Of a stretch of 26,832 nucleotides of DNA, positions 26,480 through 26,832 are shown in pieces (the first letter of the stretch is position 1; each line of letters begins with the position of its first letter). The stretch is taken from positions 2,619 to 29,450 of the forward strand of contig DDWA01000017.1 of NCBI GenBank assembly GCA_002345425.1, in the 5' to 3' direction. The notes below the pieces were generated by a model. It searched no databases. It was given only the letters and a program-made list of their open reading frames with translations, and was not told the origin of the DNA. Both the position numbers and the translations under genes were made by a program. This DNA is from Caryophanales bacterium UBA2298 (GTDB lineage Bacteria; Bacillota_I; Bacilli_A; Izemoplasmatales; Hujiaoplasmataceae).

Positions 26480-26832
26480 TATCTCTGTGGCTATTACTCC
26501 AGAAATGACAGTATACAAAAATATAGAAGAAAAAAAGCCGAAAATCAAACAAGTAAACTTCTTTGAAAAACAAGGTCATTATGAAAGTGAAATTACCTTT
26601 AATATGCATACTGGTACTCATATCGATTATCCTTTGCATATGATAGAGATTGGAACAAACTCAAACACAGAAAACTTAGATGTTTTAACTGGAAAAGCAA
26701 AAGTATTTGATCTAACCCATGTTAAAGATCAAATTGATATTTCTGATATTGCTAACTTAGACATAAATAAGAATGATTTTCTTATTTTTAAAACCAGAAA
26801 TAGCTTTAGGGAAGATTTTGATGAGGGGTTTG
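26469..26832 (+). CDS. Cyclase-family (kynurenine formamidase-like) metal hydrolase, 3' end outside the window
   Basis: The first 121 residues are present. ATG with GGGG nine bases upstream, overlapping the zwf end by 11 bases. The protein opens with YDISVAITPEMTVY and holds HTGTHIDYPLHM, the metal-binding HxGTHxDxPxH signature of the PF04199 cyclase / arylformamidase family. Members hydrolyse formyl-kynurenine, isatin and similar cyclic or amide substrates using Zn or Mn. No tryptophan-degradation gene is seen here, so the name kynurenine formamidase should not be taken as its function. Tight coupling to zwf hints at a link with sugar phosphates. Confidence 0.82.
   Translation, partial: MIYDISVAITPEMTVYKNIEEKKPKIKQVNFFEKQGHYESEITFNMHTGTHIDYPLHMIEIGTNSNTENLDVLTGKAKVFDLTHVKDQIDISDIANLDINKNDFLIFKTRNSFREDFDEGF

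Noticed and set aside
26406..26639. Minus-strand open frame across the zwf-cyclase junction
   Set aside because: It lies opposite the clear cyclase-family coding region and has no recognisable features.
1..26832. CRISPR arrays, tRNA/rRNA genes, insertion sequences, TGA-as-Trp code
   Set aside because: No repeat-spacer pattern, RNA gene or transposase was found, and several genes end cleanly at TGA while using TGG for Trp.

Overview
The window comes from a low-GC, AT-rich bacterium that uses the standard code. TGA acts as a stop in several genes and all Trp codons are TGG. Short-leader lipoproteins with Thr-rich linkers and no outer-membrane machinery suggest a single-membrane organism. An Acholeplasma/Izemoplasma-like mollicute or a related Bacillota lineage fits best, but this is an inference from style and gene content, not from a marker gene.

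From base 1 to about 22.7 kb, every gene reads on the minus strand and forms two consecutive transcription units for beta-glucan use. The upstream unit (22730 down to 18384) encodes a cytosolic GH3 beta-glucosidase, a cytosolic GH144-like (glycoamylase-fold, PF10091) glucanase and a LacI-type regulator. The downstream unit (18251 down past base 1) encodes a GH94 phosphorylase, a lipoprotein sugar-binding protein, a giant 980-residue binding protein with carbohydrate-binding-like N-terminal domains, one permease pair, an NHL-TPR-Yip1 membrane protein, a DUF5696-type surface protein, a second permease pair, a secreted GH144-like lipoprotein, and a lipoprotein of tandem carbohydrate-binding-like modules that runs off the left edge. 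Most junctions overlap or lie within a few bases, which implies translational coupling.

Both units begin with a readable sigma-A promoter (TTGCAT-17-TATAAT and TTGAAA-17-TAAAAT). Each promoter is followed 10-20 bases later by the same palindrome, GAAACGTTTC, which is the expected kind of site for the LacI-family protein encoded between them. A CcpA-type cre sequence overlaps the -35 box of the downstream unit.

The likely flow is as follows. Surface lipoproteins bind and cut a beta-glucan, most probably beta-1,2-glucan given the two GH144-like enzymes. Binding proteins and two permease pairs import the oligosaccharides. The cytosolic GH144-like, GH3 and GH94 enzymes reduce them to glucose and glucose 1-phosphate. 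No transporter ATPase is encoded here. The Yip1 and DUF5696 proteins sit between the two transporters and are the least understood parts.

From 22938 on, the plus strand carries an MFS transporter with a strong terminator. After it comes a coupled gnd-zwf-cyclase-family operon (oxidative pentose phosphate steps), whose last gene is cut by the right edge.
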